From positions 1-61,090 of the forward strand of contig BGKB01000259.1 in assembly GCA_003116975.1 (NCBI GenBank): a DNA stretch of 61,090 nt, written 5' to 3'. Source of the DNA: Aurantiochytrium sp. KH105. Its lineage: Eukaryota > Sar > Bigyra > Thraustochytrida > Thraustochytriidae. This document shows, one piece after another, positions 9,710 to 19,405 of the stretch (positions are counted from its first letter, which is position 1; the number at the start of each line of letters is the position of its first letter). The position numbers and the translations under genes were made by a program. The notes beneath the pieces were generated by a model, which worked only from the letters and a program-made list of their open reading frames with translations, was not told where the DNA came from and searched no databases.

Positions 9710-11214
9710 TCAAGCGTCTTCAGTAAAGGCATCCCGCGGAAGACAATGCAGACGCGCAAGAATGCTTCTTGCGCGAGACTCCTGGTCACTAAAAAAGGGG
9801 TGCGAGCAAACCAAAGGAGTCTGTACCTTGACAACGTAAAAGCATGTGGGGCTCTCCGTGATAGAAATGATGGAGGTTGTCACGCTTGATGCGATGGCCG
9901 CTGCTGACACGGCAGCCGGTAAAGCGGATATTGGCTCGGAAGAGCTGCACATAAAGTGGATCTCTGCAGCTCGCTCATTGGAACGGAGATCGCACGGCGT
10001 CCCGCCTGTATACTTTTGCAAAAAGTAAGGACGATTCGTATGCCGGTCGGTGACGAGGACTTGTTCCTTGTCCTGGAGCTCGATGTTGGCTGCTTCGTCA
10101 AATTTGCCAAGCACATACTCTGTGGATCGTCCATCCTTGGTCTGGTGGAACTGGCGGAGGTACTGTCCGATACAAAGCTCGTACGTCCACCAGCCCTCAG
10201 CGCGCTGAAAACACTCGCCTTGAAGCGGGGCGAGGAGTTGCTGCGCTTGCCACTCGACACTTGAAGAGCAAGCGAGCGTGGAGAAGACGACAATCTCATA
10301 CATGTGGGTCTTTGGTTCGCTGATGGCGTCGACGACGAGATCAGCGCCGACGTCACGACGACATTTAATGGTGAGTTTCGTTTGTCTGCCGTCAGACCCA
10401 CCCGAGAAGTGCTGCACCCAGTCAGCTTCGCCATCCTTATTGGTTTGACGCTCCATAGCCTGGTAGCTGCCTAGATGAAAGGAAATTGTGGCTGTCTTGT
10501 GTTCGTAGTGGTTCTGCTCGATGCGATCGAAGGGGCACACGACAAAAGTCCAGTACTTGGCCCTTTTGGGGACGCACTTGCCCCGTAGACTCTCCAAATT
10601 TGCCTGGATTTCCTTGAAAGACGAGCCCGCGTCCTCCTCCCCGCCGTCGGTGGTTGTGTCATTGGTGCGCGTTCCCGTAGCGGCCTTTCGAATTTCTTGC
10701 GATGGAAAACAGACGAAGGCATCGCCACTCGCAGAAGACATGGGCTGTTTGTTGAATTGTTACGAGGGACCATGACGCGAAGAAAATGTGCGATATGCAG
10801 CGTGTGCCAGAAAGGTGAGCATGGTGTTCATCGAAAAGCAGTGACGCTCAGCAGCTTTGGGGATCAACTTACCATTTTTAGGCTGAGGTCGACGCCATCC
10901 CCGACGCTTTGCAGCGATTGTAAGTCCGCATGGACCTCAATGACCTGCGTAACGGCGCGCTCTGTTTCGAGTGGGGAGACAATGCGTCCTGTATTGGCAG
11001 TCTCTGGCTTCCACGAGATCCTCGGTGCACGCACTTCTGCGGCCTCGCGCGTGTCGTGCCCGATCTCATTACTGCCAGCCTCTTGCGCAGTCTCTTCTTT
11101 CGCAGCAGCAAGACGAAGGAGCGCTAGCACAGAGACGAGCGCAAGCACCTGCCAGGGCCCTCTTCTCATCTTGCAGGGTGGTCGCGGCCTCCACCAAGCT
11201 TGCATCGAGACCAT
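9710..11214 (-). CDS. ER lectin with two MRH domains (XTP3-B/OS-9-like)
   Basis: Read as complement join(9710..10744, 10873..11214), 458 residues. The first exon encodes a signal peptide (hydrophobic core VLALVSVLALLRLAAA). The junction is phase 0 and joins LSLKM to PMSSASGDAFVCFP, which rebuilds the lead-in seen before MRH domains. MRH1 (about 178-273) is degenerate. MRH2 (about 305-430) is canonical: WWTYELC, the mannose-contacting Gln after it (RQFHQ), the TPCDLRSNER arginine, the Glu of TESPTC, and the Tyr of CFYVVKVQTP. OS-9 and XTP3-B recognise trimmed mannose glycans on misfolded ER proteins and hand them to the Hrd1 ubiquitin ligase complex. In human XTP3-B the second MRH is also the one needed for binding. 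There is no KDEL-like tail, as in human OS-9/XTP3-B. The start at 11214 has a good context (A at -3, G at +4); an ATG at 11169 directly before the hydrophobic core is the alternative. Confidence 0.82.
10745..10872 (-). other. Intron of the MRH lectin gene
   Basis: 128 nt on the minus strand, donor GTAAGT, acceptor CAACAAACAG, phase 0. A CGTAAC branch-like element lies about 15-20 nt before the acceptor. Confidence 0.8.
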
Positions 11215-12744
11215 CGTTCTCTTTTCGTCGTCTTTTTCCTGTTTTGGTTTGTTTGTCAATGCAATGTTTCGATGAGCTGATCTCGACGAGTGGCATGCAT
11301 GAGACGGCAGAGATATGGGAACAGGACCGGGAAAGCGGCCATGGGCGCAGGCAGCCTTACTAGGAATCCTCGCCATCGCATACAAGTTCGTCAGTCATGT
11401 GTCGTGCGCCTGCCAAGGACTACTGAAGATCCCAAGACAAAGCGCCAATTAAAGTTTTGCAAAAGCATCTTGGGAAACCTGTCTGAATGTTCGTGTTGCT
11501 TGGCCAGAGGCGGGCGTAGCACGTTGAGACCATTTTTTATTCCTTTCTCGATCAGGTTCTGTTCGTTGTTAGTTTCTGAGAACGGTGCATGCAAGAATGT
11601 CGACCGTTCGTGCATGTCGAAGGTGATCACCAATGAGGATTTTATTCATGAAAATGCAACGCCTTATTTATTCGCTTGTTGTACAGAAGAGGTGTCAAAG
11701 GCAGAACGTCTTGTCTTGCCTCGCACAACTCGACGTTCGACTATAGTTAAAGAAAAGCTGGCCCAGAGAATCGTCAATCGAAACATTCGCCTGCGCAACC
11801 CCGGCGCGAACTTCTACCTCGGATCGATGCATTCTTCGTGAGATAATCAAACGCGAGATCAAGATTACTTTCTTCAACCTCGCAGCTTCGATATCACCGG
11901 ATTTCGCTCCTGGAGCCACGCCTGGATTGTAATCAAGAAGAGCTGACATGACTTTATTATGTAGAATTCTCCTTACTTTAATCCTCTCAACGTTCTCGTT
12001 GCGCTTATGAAGGAAGCACTATTTCGCCAGAACTTGCTTCTTCGACAGTTCGGTCACCTCTTTGCGAGAATCCGAGGGCGAGAAGACGGGTCTGCACGGT
12101 AAAACTCTTTGTAATTTCCTCTTTTCTCTGTGTCTGAACGATGGAGCGAGGGAGACTCGCACTCAAAAAATAATGATGTCCTATGACTTAAATTTTTTTT
12201 AATTTTAACTGGTGATGACAATGAGAACGCGCTCGTCTGTTGCTCAAGACGAGGCTTCTCTCCCTGCAAGGCCAGGAAAGGAATGCTTGCACGAGCCGAG
12301 ACCGCCAGCCGGCAAACCTGAAACGTCTCGGCTCTACGTTTCGTAACCCCGTCGTAACTCTCGCAGTTAGTCGATGGATCGATCACTCGTTGTCAATCAA
12401 TCACTCAATCAATCAATCGCCGAGTTTCGTCTGCCACTGGTCGTCGCGCATCCCTCGAGGCCCGGGCAGAACGCGCGAGCGCGGCCAGCCCGGCAGCCGG
12501 GCCCCGCGCGCGAAGCCCGCGTCGCACGTCGCGACGCGTCGCGGCCAGCGGCAGCCCGCGCCGAGGCCAGACCACCGGCGCCGCGCGGCGAGACGAGCTG
12601 GACGCGCGCGGGAGCAGGAGAAGGCCTCGGGCGGCGCGGCGAGCCGCGCACGGAGCCCCGTCGCTTCGCAGCGTGCGTGTGCTCGTGGTCGAAAGCGAGA
12701 GCGAGAGCTAGAGCGGGAGCATCGAATTTGTCCCAGGAGCAGAG
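11215..12744. other. Long divergent intergenic region
   Basis: About 1.5 kb separate two genes transcribed away from each other. The left part (to about 12,240) is less GC-rich than the genes and holds only a weak open frame (11299-11841, + strand) with codon use unlike its neighbours. The right part (12,450-12,740) is strongly GC-rich and is probably the 5' leader of the next gene. A short run of ATCA/TCAA repeats sits at about 12,390-12,420. No RNA gene was recognised. Confidence 0.55.
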
Positions 12745-13743
12745 ATGGTCGCCAAGAGGAGCCGCGCCGCGGACCCTGAGAACAAAGCAGGGCACAAGCG
12801 CCGCGTCAAACGCGGACAAGAGACCGAGAAGGGTGGAGATGTCGAGGTCGCAAGTGAAGGAGTCGCGCAGCACTCGACGCAGGGAGCTTCTGCCAGCAGC
12901 GAAGCAACAGTTTCGACGCAGGAACTCGGGCGGATGTTCGGCTGGCAAGACTCGATCCTCCTCAACTTGCCGTCTGCACAGAGCAAGAAGAGCTCCAGCC
13001 CTGACGTGCTGACAGCAGAAAACGTCGCTGCGATCTCAAAGGCTATGAACACAGCGGTGCACTTGATTGCCTCTAGCCTCTATCCCGGCAATCCCGAATT
13101 TGCTATTGCGCAAGCTTTTCCGGACACACAAAAGTCCTCTGGATTTGATGACGCCTGCCAGATGATTTCGCAAAAGGCGTCGAAACGATCGGCAGAGGGA
13201 CGCGTGGCTCGAGCACTTCTCACGTCGCTCTTGCCGGAGGATGAGCTTGCTGTCCTGCAAGCCAGTGGTAGTCTTCAAGCAAGCGGCCCTGACTTTGCGC
13301 GGGAGCGCCAAGACTATCAGAGCTTGCTCGCTTCCGGCAAGCTCTTGCCGTCTGCCTCTGCATCCTCGTCCTCATCTGCGTCGAAGGCCAAGCCCATAGC
13401 ATCTAAAGCTCAGGCCCAAGCGCCGCCGTACGTCACTCCGGAAACGAACGCGAACGTGGAGGCGCTCTCCAAGAAGGACCCTGTGGCCGCTGCGGTATTA
13501 CTTCCGAAGACGGGCTCTGGACGCGGTCGCAAAGGAATGGACCCCCAATTTGCCAGTGAGGTTGAGGTGCTTGTCATTGAAAACCCTGGCGTCAAGCCAA
13601 AAGAACTTGTCCGCATCTTCCACGAGCGCCACCGTGAGCCGAGGCCGGCATCCTTTCCGACCGAGAAGCAGATTCGTGCCAAAATTGCGAACTTCAAAAC
13701 CAAATACAGGCTCGCTGCGCTTGCTCAAGAAAACCAAGAGTAA
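12745..13743 (+). CDS. Unknown nuclear-type protein with basic C-terminal module
   Basis: 332 residues, not recognised. The N-terminus is basic (KRSR, HKRRVKR), consistent with a nuclear localisation signal. The middle (about 90-170) is probably helical and ends near LTSLLPEDEL. A serine-rich spacer (about 205-230) follows. The last 70 residues form a compact predicted helical unit: NPGVKPKELVRIFHERH, then a FPTEKQIRAKIANFKTKYR segment, which has the look of a helix-turn-helix or SANT-like DNA-binding unit. The start ATG at 12745 is preceded by GC-rich leader. It is intronless and stands alone between a divergent and a convergent neighbour. The open frame and codon use make it a confident gene; function is unknown. 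Confidence 0.7.
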   Translation: MVAKRSRAADPENKAGHKRRVKRGQETEKGGDVEVASEGVAQHSTQGASASSEATVSTQELGRMFGWQDSILLNLPSAQSKKSSSPDVLTAENVAAISKAMNTAVHLIASSLYPGNPEFAIAQAFPDTQKSSGFDDACQMISQKASKRSAEGRVARALLTSLLPEDELAVLQASGSLQASGPDFARERQDYQSLLASGKLLPSASASSSSSASKAKPIASKAQAQAPPYVTPETNANVEALSKKDPVAAAVLLPKTGSGRGRKGMDPQFASEVEVLVIENPGVKPKELVRIFHERHREPRPASFPTEKQIRAKIANFKTKYRLAALAQENQE

Positions 13744-14543
13744 GACAAACAACAGGAGCAAAACCCCCGCATGTCTCTTCAGGAATAGGATGTTGTCGAA
13801 GCGCCGAAACGGTACGCGCTGCATTCATTCATTTGCTTGAATGCTTTGTGGCCGGACTGCGCGCCGCACGCGTTGCCCGCATCAGGTTCCCCGAAGGAGC
13901 CTTGTTTGACGTTGACGAGTCGTTTGGCAGGTCGATCAGACCTCGGTCGGAGTAGGTGATGATCATAGGAAATATCACAATTTATCAGGCAGTTGAAATG
14001 TTGTTCGTTGGTTTGTTTGTTTTGCCAAAAGACTCGCTTTCCTTCATCTTTTCCTCTCTATGGACGGACGAACGGACGTGCGGTCGGTCGTTCGGTCGGG
14101 GAGAATTCCTTGTTTGGCTGGCATCTCAAAACGAAAAGCTTGCCTTGGTGTTGAAGAGAAGAGGAGCGAGTTGTCGTGGGCGTTTCCTTGGAAAAAGCAG
14201 GGAAAGAGGCTTTGTCTTTATTGACTCGGTCAAGAGCGCACACGGCAACATTGACTCAGCGCACTTTACTTGACCGTACTTGAGGAGTTTCCATTCGTTG
14301 CTTCAAAAGATCTAAATCCGAATTTCTTGACAAGAAGCGAGTGAAGCGTATTTTTGGATTTCAGTAATTATGACACGAGAACATACGAGGCGACAAGGAC
14401 CGAGAGTAGGCTTGATGTTTTCATGTTTTTAAAGTTCACAGTCATAGTCATTCGTTGCTTCACTCACTAATCGCAAATCTAGATCAAGGCCCTTGCCAGA
14501 CTTGACCAGACAGGTAGAGATGATCAAGAGGAAAAGAAGAAGT
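13744..14543. other. Convergent intergenic region
   Basis: 800 bp between the 3' ends of two genes. Mixed composition with AT-rich patches. No open frame with a recognisable domain and no RNA gene seen. Poly(A) signals of both genes should lie here but none is distinctive enough to call. Confidence 0.55.
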
Positions 14544-15410
14544 TTAGACGAGCGCACCCGCATTCATTTGGAAAAATTCACCAGGAAAGTGCTCGGTGGC
14601 ACCGCGCGACTCGACGACCAGTCGCAAAAAATGGTCTACTCGAGTGAGGTCGCCGTTCCCTTTGAGAGCAGATGTGGTAGTACACTCGAAGCCAAGTGTC
14701 TTGGCAACGTCTGGAAGACGGCTCGCGCGCCAGCCGCGCACAAGATCAAGCTTGGTCCCGATGACAATCACCGGAAGCCCGTTGATGCGGTTTTCTGAAG
14801 ATGTGTTCGAAGAGACAGCACCGCCGCCTGTATTGCCGATACCAGACATGCCGATGCCAAGGATGCCGTTCAAGCTGTAGCCAGAAGAGTGGCTTCGCTG
14901 GTAAATGCCAGGATTGTTGGCGGGCGCGGCACGCGGTTGCGCGACGGGAGCAAGCGGCACGCTCGGCTTGACCTTTTCGCGAACCTCTGCAACCCACTTG
15001 CGGAGATTGGAAAAACTCTTGTAATTTGACATGTCGTACACGAGCATGATGCCGTCTACGTGCTGATAGTACATGGATCTGCTAAGCTCATGGTTCTTGT
15101 GGCAGCCAACGTCGAGGAACTCGATAAAGAAGCTGTCGTTTTCCCCGTCACCGCCCTCGGCGAGACCACTGCTACCACCTCCGGCGATGCCGCCGCCTGC
15201 GCCGTCTGCGTAGGCACCGCCCGTGGCCACGTTGCTGCCGGTGCGCAGGAGCTGCGATCTGCGCATGAGCCGAACGTCAATGTTGCAGCCCACCGTCCAC
15301 TCGGGCGCGCGCAGTGGCTCACGACGGCATAGGTAGTGCACGAGCGAGGTCTTACCAACGCCCGAGTCCCCTAGGACAAGGACGCGGCCCCGCGTCGGAG
15401 CGGTTGCCAT
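14544..15410 (-). CDS. RABL3: RABL3-like small GTPase
   Basis: 288 residues. The N-terminus reads VLVLGDSGVGKTSLVHYLC (G1/P-loop), then WTVGCNIDVRL, the switch region typical of Rab-like 3. FFIEFLDVGCHKNH is the RABL3 form of the G3 region, and GIMLVYDMSNYKSFSNLRKW and VIGTKLDL (G4) follow. RABL3 has no C-terminal prenylation cysteine, and this protein ends in NAGALV, which agrees. Two Gly/Ser/Ala-rich inserts are lineage-specific: one between switch I and G3 (about 55-90) and one between the helix after KW and G4 (about 140-195). The start is the ATG at 15410; the frame is open further upstream only because it runs antisense into the next gene. RABL3 acts in membrane traffic and ciliary or Ras-pathway functions in animals and as LIP1 in plants. 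Part of the second insert region is duplicated at 44440-44626. Confidence 0.85.
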   Translation of the reverse strand: MATAPTRGRVLVLGDSGVGKTSLVHYLCRREPLRAPEWTVGCNIDVRLMRRSQLLRTGSNVATGGAYADGAGGGIAGGGSSGLAEGGDGENDSFFIEFLDVGCHKNHELSRSMYYQHVDGIMLVYDMSNYKSFSNLRKWVAEVREKVKPSVPLAPVAQPRAAPANNPGIYQRSHSSGYSLNGILGIGMSGIGNTGGGAVSSNTSSENRINGLPVIVIGTKLDLVRGWRASRLPDVAKTLGFECTTTSALKGNGDLTRVDHFLRLVVESRGATEHFPGEFFQMNAGALV

Positions 15411-15771
15411 GATCTGCAATGATCTTCGGTTTAATGACGATTCCCCCCCAATGTTATGTTGATGACTCGGACGGGGTGATGGTCTAACCTCAGAAGGATC
15501 AAACGAAGGCGATGTGACACGGACTTCAAAGACGTCATTGTATTCATGGTATAATGCAAGTGAAAATGCATGTATTGGATTTGTTGAAAAGCAAGGATTC
15601 TTTTTTGCGTTTCTCGAAGACGTAACACAACACGGTGACATCTGGTATTGCAAGACGCGCGAGGCGATCCTGTTTCTCGTAAACAGAAGCAAACCTGCAA
15701 AGGAACAAAAACAATCAATGTATGTTTGTTTGGCTTGGCTTGACTTCGGTATACATACCACGAAGTAGGTT
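15411..15771. other. Promoter region of the RABL3-like gene
   Basis: 361 bp between two genes on the same (minus) strand. Less GC-rich than the flanking coding DNA. Likely holds the 3' end of the oligopeptidase transcript and the RABL3 promoter. No further gene seen. Confidence 0.5.
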
Positions 15772-18021
15772 CTAAAGTTTGGCATGTTGGGCCTGCGCCT
15801 CGTCATCGAGACCAGAGTGGCGCAAGAGAGCATCTGCCGTGGCTTCACGACCGCGAAAGCTGCGGAAAACCTCGGCAGGATGCGTACCGCCACCCAGGCT
15901 AAGCACGGTGTCCCGGAAGCGGCGTCCTGTGGCCGCAAGCGCGTCAGCGTCGTCAAGGCCCGCCTCCTCAAAAGCAGCAAACGCGTCGGCGGACATGATC
16001 TCAGAGTACTTGTACGAGTAATAACCTGCTGCGTAACCTCCTGCCATAATGTGCTCGAACGCGCAAAGAAAACGGTCTTCAGGCAAGGGGTCGAGCACTG
16101 CAAACTCTTGCATGACGGAGCGTTGGAGGGCAATGGGGTCGTCCCGGGAGGCGTCAAACTCGGGCGAGTGCAGACGCATGTCGAGAGCTGCGAACTGAAG
16201 CTGGCGCAGCATCATGAGCGCAGCGTGGTGGTGACGGGCAGCGACAACTTTGTCAAAAAGTGCGTCTGGCAACGTCTCGCCAGTCTCGTAATGCTTGGCA
16301 AAAGCCATGAGCGTGGCGCGATCATAGCAAAAGTTCTCCATAAATTGCGAAGGGATCTCGACAGCGTCCCACTCAACGTTGGAGATGCCGGCAGCAGGCG
16401 CATGCTCGACCGTGGTGCACATGTGCTGCAGGCCGTGTCCGAATTCGTGGAAGAGCGTCTCGACATCGGAAAAGGTCATGAGGCTCGGCTTATCACCAAT
16501 GGGCGGTGAGCCATTGCACACAAGGTAAGCGACCGGGCTCTGTCCGAGAACGCGGCTGCGGCCAATGGCCGGAGACATCCAGGCCCCACCTCGCTTCTCT
16601 CCTGTGCGGACATAAGGGTCGAGGTAAAAGGATGCAAGGCGGTTGCCCGAAGCGCGATCCTCGAGGTGGAAAAAGCGAACGGCCTCATCCCAAACAGGGA
16701 CTTCGCCATCTGCTGCTACAATGCGAACATCAAAGACGCGCTCCGTGAGCTGAAAGAGGCCGCGCAGCACGGATTCGAGTGGAAAATACGGACGAAGTTC
16801 CTCTTGAGAAAAGCCAAAAAGCTCTTGCTTTTGCTTTTCCGACCAAAAGGGGACATCCCAAAGAGTGAGGTCGCCCTCGTGGCCGTTCTCGGCAGCAAAG
16901 CGAGTCACCTCTTGCAGTTCACGCTCCGCAGGGGCTCGCGACTTGGCGTTAAGAAAGTGAATCATGTCCATGACGGCTTGCGGCGAGTCCGCCATCTTGG
17001 ACGCGAGCGATTGCTGCGCGTACGACTCGAATCCAAGCATCGCAGAGGTTTTGGCTCGAATCTCGAGAATGCGACGAATGATGGGCGTGTTGTCGACGTC
17101 GCCAGCGGAGGCACGGCTAATGTAAGCGCGGTACACCTTTTCGCGAACATCGCGATCCTTGGCGAAGCGCATCACTGCAATAAAGGTTGGTCCGTCGAGG
17201 GTGGCGATCCAGGGCCCTTCCGTTGCGGTGGCGGCCTCGCTGCCTTCTTCACGACGCGCGGCCTCGGCCATGCCCTCGAGGGCTGACTCGGGAAGCCCCT
17301 CGACCTGCGCGGGTTCGGTGAGCTTGAGCTTGAAGGCTTTGGTCGCGTCAAGCACGTTGTTGGAGAACTGCGTCGCGAGTTGTGACTGCTCGCGCTTGAG
17401 TTCATTGAAGGTCGCGCGTTCCTCATCGGGAAGGCCGATACCCGAGCGCTCCATGCCCTCGATCTCCTTCTTTACGATGCGGCGTTGCACGGGATCCAGA
17501 GAGTCCTGGTCAATGCTCTTGAGGGCGTCAAAGAGGGCTTTGGACTGCGCCATCTTTTGGCCCACGGCAATGACCTTGGGGAGGAGCTCGGCGTGCGCGG
17601 TGCGCAGGGCGTCCGAGTTCTTGACCGACATCATGTGCGAGACAAGTCCCCAGGCAAAGCCCAAGGGCGCGTCGAGCTTTTCGGCAGCTTCGACCACATC
17701 TGCATAAGTCGCCTTGCGATCAAGGCCCGTCAGGCGCTGCTCCAGGTCCGCGAGGCCCTTGTCCAAGTCCTCGAGGCACTTTTCCACGCCCGGCGCCACA
17801 TCTTCCACCCTAAAGGCGTCAAACCGCGGCACGCCGTCTTGCTCCAGCAGCGCGTTCACCTCGCCGCCGCCGGCGCCGCTGCTGCTGCTGCTGTTCGCGC
17901 TGAGCCCCCTGGCGCCGTGGACCATGGTCGCCGCCGGCGCCGCGCAGAGCGTTTCTGCGCGCGCCCTGAGCGGCCTTGCTGCCGCTGCGAGCCACAGCGT
18001 CTGCGCCAGCCGTCGCCGCAT
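15772..18021 (-). CDS. Oligopeptidase A, M3 family, probably mitochondrial
   Basis: 749 residues, an M3 (thimet/oligopeptidase A) metallopeptidase. The zinc site HEFGH is at about 523-527 in the context LFHEFGHGLQHM, with the downstream glutamate region NVEWDAVEIPSQFMENF. The C-terminal substrate-site pattern YAAGYYSYKYSEIMSADAFA is characteristic of the OpdA/organellar oligopeptidase group. The N-terminus (MRRRLAQTLW, then Ala/Arg-rich, with no acidic residue until Glu-23) looks like a mitochondrial presequence, so the enzyme probably degrades presequence-derived and other short peptides in the matrix. Length is about 70 residues more than bacterial OpdA, explained by the presequence and linker. 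The ATG at 18021 is in frame and supplies the presequence. Intronless. It is divergent from the GST gene. Confidence 0.9.
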   Translation of the reverse strand: MRRRLAQTLWLAAAARPLRARAETLCAAPAATMVHGARGLSANSSSSSGAGGGEVNALLEQDGVPRFDAFRVEDVAPGVEKCLEDLDKGLADLEQRLTGLDRKATYADVVEAAEKLDAPLGFAWGLVSHMMSVKNSDALRTAHAELLPKVIAVGQKMAQSKALFDALKSIDQDSLDPVQRRIVKKEIEGMERSGIGLPDEERATFNELKREQSQLATQFSNNVLDATKAFKLKLTEPAQVEGLPESALEGMAEAARREEGSEAATATEGPWIATLDGPTFIAVMRFAKDRDVREKVYRAYISRASAGDVDNTPIIRRILEIRAKTSAMLGFESYAQQSLASKMADSPQAVMDMIHFLNAKSRAPAERELQEVTRFAAENGHEGDLTLWDVPFWSEKQKQELFGFSQEELRPYFPLESVLRGLFQLTERVFDVRIVAADGEVPVWDEAVRFFHLEDRASGNRLASFYLDPYVRTGEKRGGAWMSPAIGRSRVLGQSPVAYLVCNGSPPIGDKPSLMTFSDVETLFHEFGHGLQHMCTTVEHAPAAGISNVEWDAVEIPSQFMENFCYDRATLMAFAKHYETGETLPDALFDKVVAARHHHAALMMLRQLQFAALDMRLHSPEFDASRDDPIALQRSVMQEFAVLDPLPEDRFLCAFEHIMAGGYAAGYYSYKYSEIMSADAFAAFEEAGLDDADALAATGRRFRDTVLSLGGGTHPAEVFRSFRGREATADALLRHSGLDDEAQAQHAKL

Positions 18022-19405
18022 ATCCCGCGCTCTCCTCTGCTGCCCTTCCGCCCTTTGCCCGCGGCGCGCCTCCTCGTCTGTCTCCCCGCGCTCGCTCGGC
18101 TCCGCGCTCCAAAAAGATCTGTTCTGCGCCTTGATGATGTTTTTCGCGAACTATCTATCTCTTGATCTTACTCCTTGTCAGGCCGCGCTTGCCTTGCTGG
18201 CGAAGCACGGCGCGACGAGCACTTGGCCGCTCTCGACAGCGACTTCCGGCCCTCGACCTGGCTGGCCCTCACGCGCGCGCATCGCCTGCGCATCGCCTGC
18301 GCCCGCGGCTTGGTGCACTTGTCTTCCGTCCCGCCGTCGCCCCTGCGAGTGCAGCCGCGAGGCCTCGCGCCGCCAGCTCTCCTCGAAGCGAAGGTCAGCC
18401 AGGCAGTCAGTCAGTCCCGACGGCACCAGCGTGCTCACTCCTGGCGAAAAGTCTCGGGCCTGGCCTGGCCGCCCCCGGCTGGCGCGAGACGCGATTACCT
18501 CGGTCCATCCGCCTTTCGCCACCGTCGCTGCCGCGCCCGCACTCTTCTCGCCGGCTCTCTCTCTCTAGAAACCTGCGCTTTTTAGTTGCATCATCTTGTT
18601 TCATTTCCCTCGAGCTCCGAGCCCGAGCTCCTTCGAGCCCGAGCTCCTGCGTCATCAACCGATCGACCCTGGCAACGCAATGGATCAATCAATCCCCGGA
18701 CGTGTCCGGCTACAGCTGCCTGCTGCTGCTGCTGCCGCCGCAGCTGGCTATCCTCGGTGCCATTTCTTGAGCCCGAGATCCTGCATCATGACCGTCAATC
18801 GACCAACCACGGCACCACCATCAACCAACACAATCAATCCCTCTCTGTACAGTGGCAGCTGCGGCTTTCATCTCCCCGTCCTCGGTGCCATCCTTTGCGC
18901 CCGAGCTCCTGCATCCCGACTCGATCCACCGCGGCTACAGAATCCCCTCCATGATCCAACCTCTGCGCAGCCCCACACACCTCCATCTCCCGAGTGGGCC
19001 TCGGGCCCAGCCCGCGATTTCCCGAGCTCGCCTCCCGCCCTCCGTGGAACAGCGAAGACTCAAGATCGAGCTCAAGCCTGGCCGCCGAAGCTCTCTTTCT
19101 TCGCTGTCGGCGGCAACGTAGGCGCGCCGAGGCTCTCCGCTCTGCCTGCCGTGTCGACGTCACCAGGGCTGCCTAATCGAACTAGCCTGCGCCACGCACG
19201 TGGAATCGGAACCCGAGACTCGGACGGCGAGACCGACCGCTCGACAGATCTTCGGCGAGGAAACAAACGCGCAACTCGGACGAGCGAGATCCGCGGACGC
19301 GAGCAGCTGCAGCAGCAGGCAGGTTGAGCGAGCAAGCAGACGAGAGAGCGAGAAGCGAGGGGCGCAAGGGCGAAGAGCGAGGCCCAGCCGAGCGAGGGAC
19401 TGAAG
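18022..19405. other. Divergent intergenic region with degenerate 130-bp repeats
   Basis: About 1.4 kb between the oligopeptidase (-) and GST (+) start codons. Very rich in C and T on the + strand. It contains three degenerate copies of a segment of about 130 bp (listed separately). The many overlapping open frames are GC-driven and lack domains. It probably serves as a shared promoter region with long leaders. Confidence 0.55.
18635..18945. repeat. Three degenerate copies of a ~130-bp repeat
   Basis: The element GAGCCCGAGCTCCTGC, followed by a cat/tcgacc-rich stretch, starts at 18635. It recurs at 18769 (GAGCCCGAGATCCTGC) and 18897 (GCGCCCGAGCTCCTGC), giving periods of 134 and 128 bp. The block CCTCGGTGCCAT also recurs just before the second and third copies. 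Similarity is patchy, so this is an old or fast-changing tandem duplication inside a promoter region. Confidence 0.6.

Noticed and set aside
11299..11841. 180-codon ATG-initiated frame in the long divergent spacer
   Set aside because: Codon use is unlike neighbouring genes (no GC bias at third positions), no domain or membrane segment is visible, and it lies in lower-GC DNA. Transcript data could revive it.
15411..16157. In-frame upstream extension of RABL3 by about 250 codons
   Set aside because: It runs through an intergenic region and antisense to the 3' end of the oligopeptidase gene. The P-loop begins a few residues after the ATG at 15410, as in RABL3 elsewhere.
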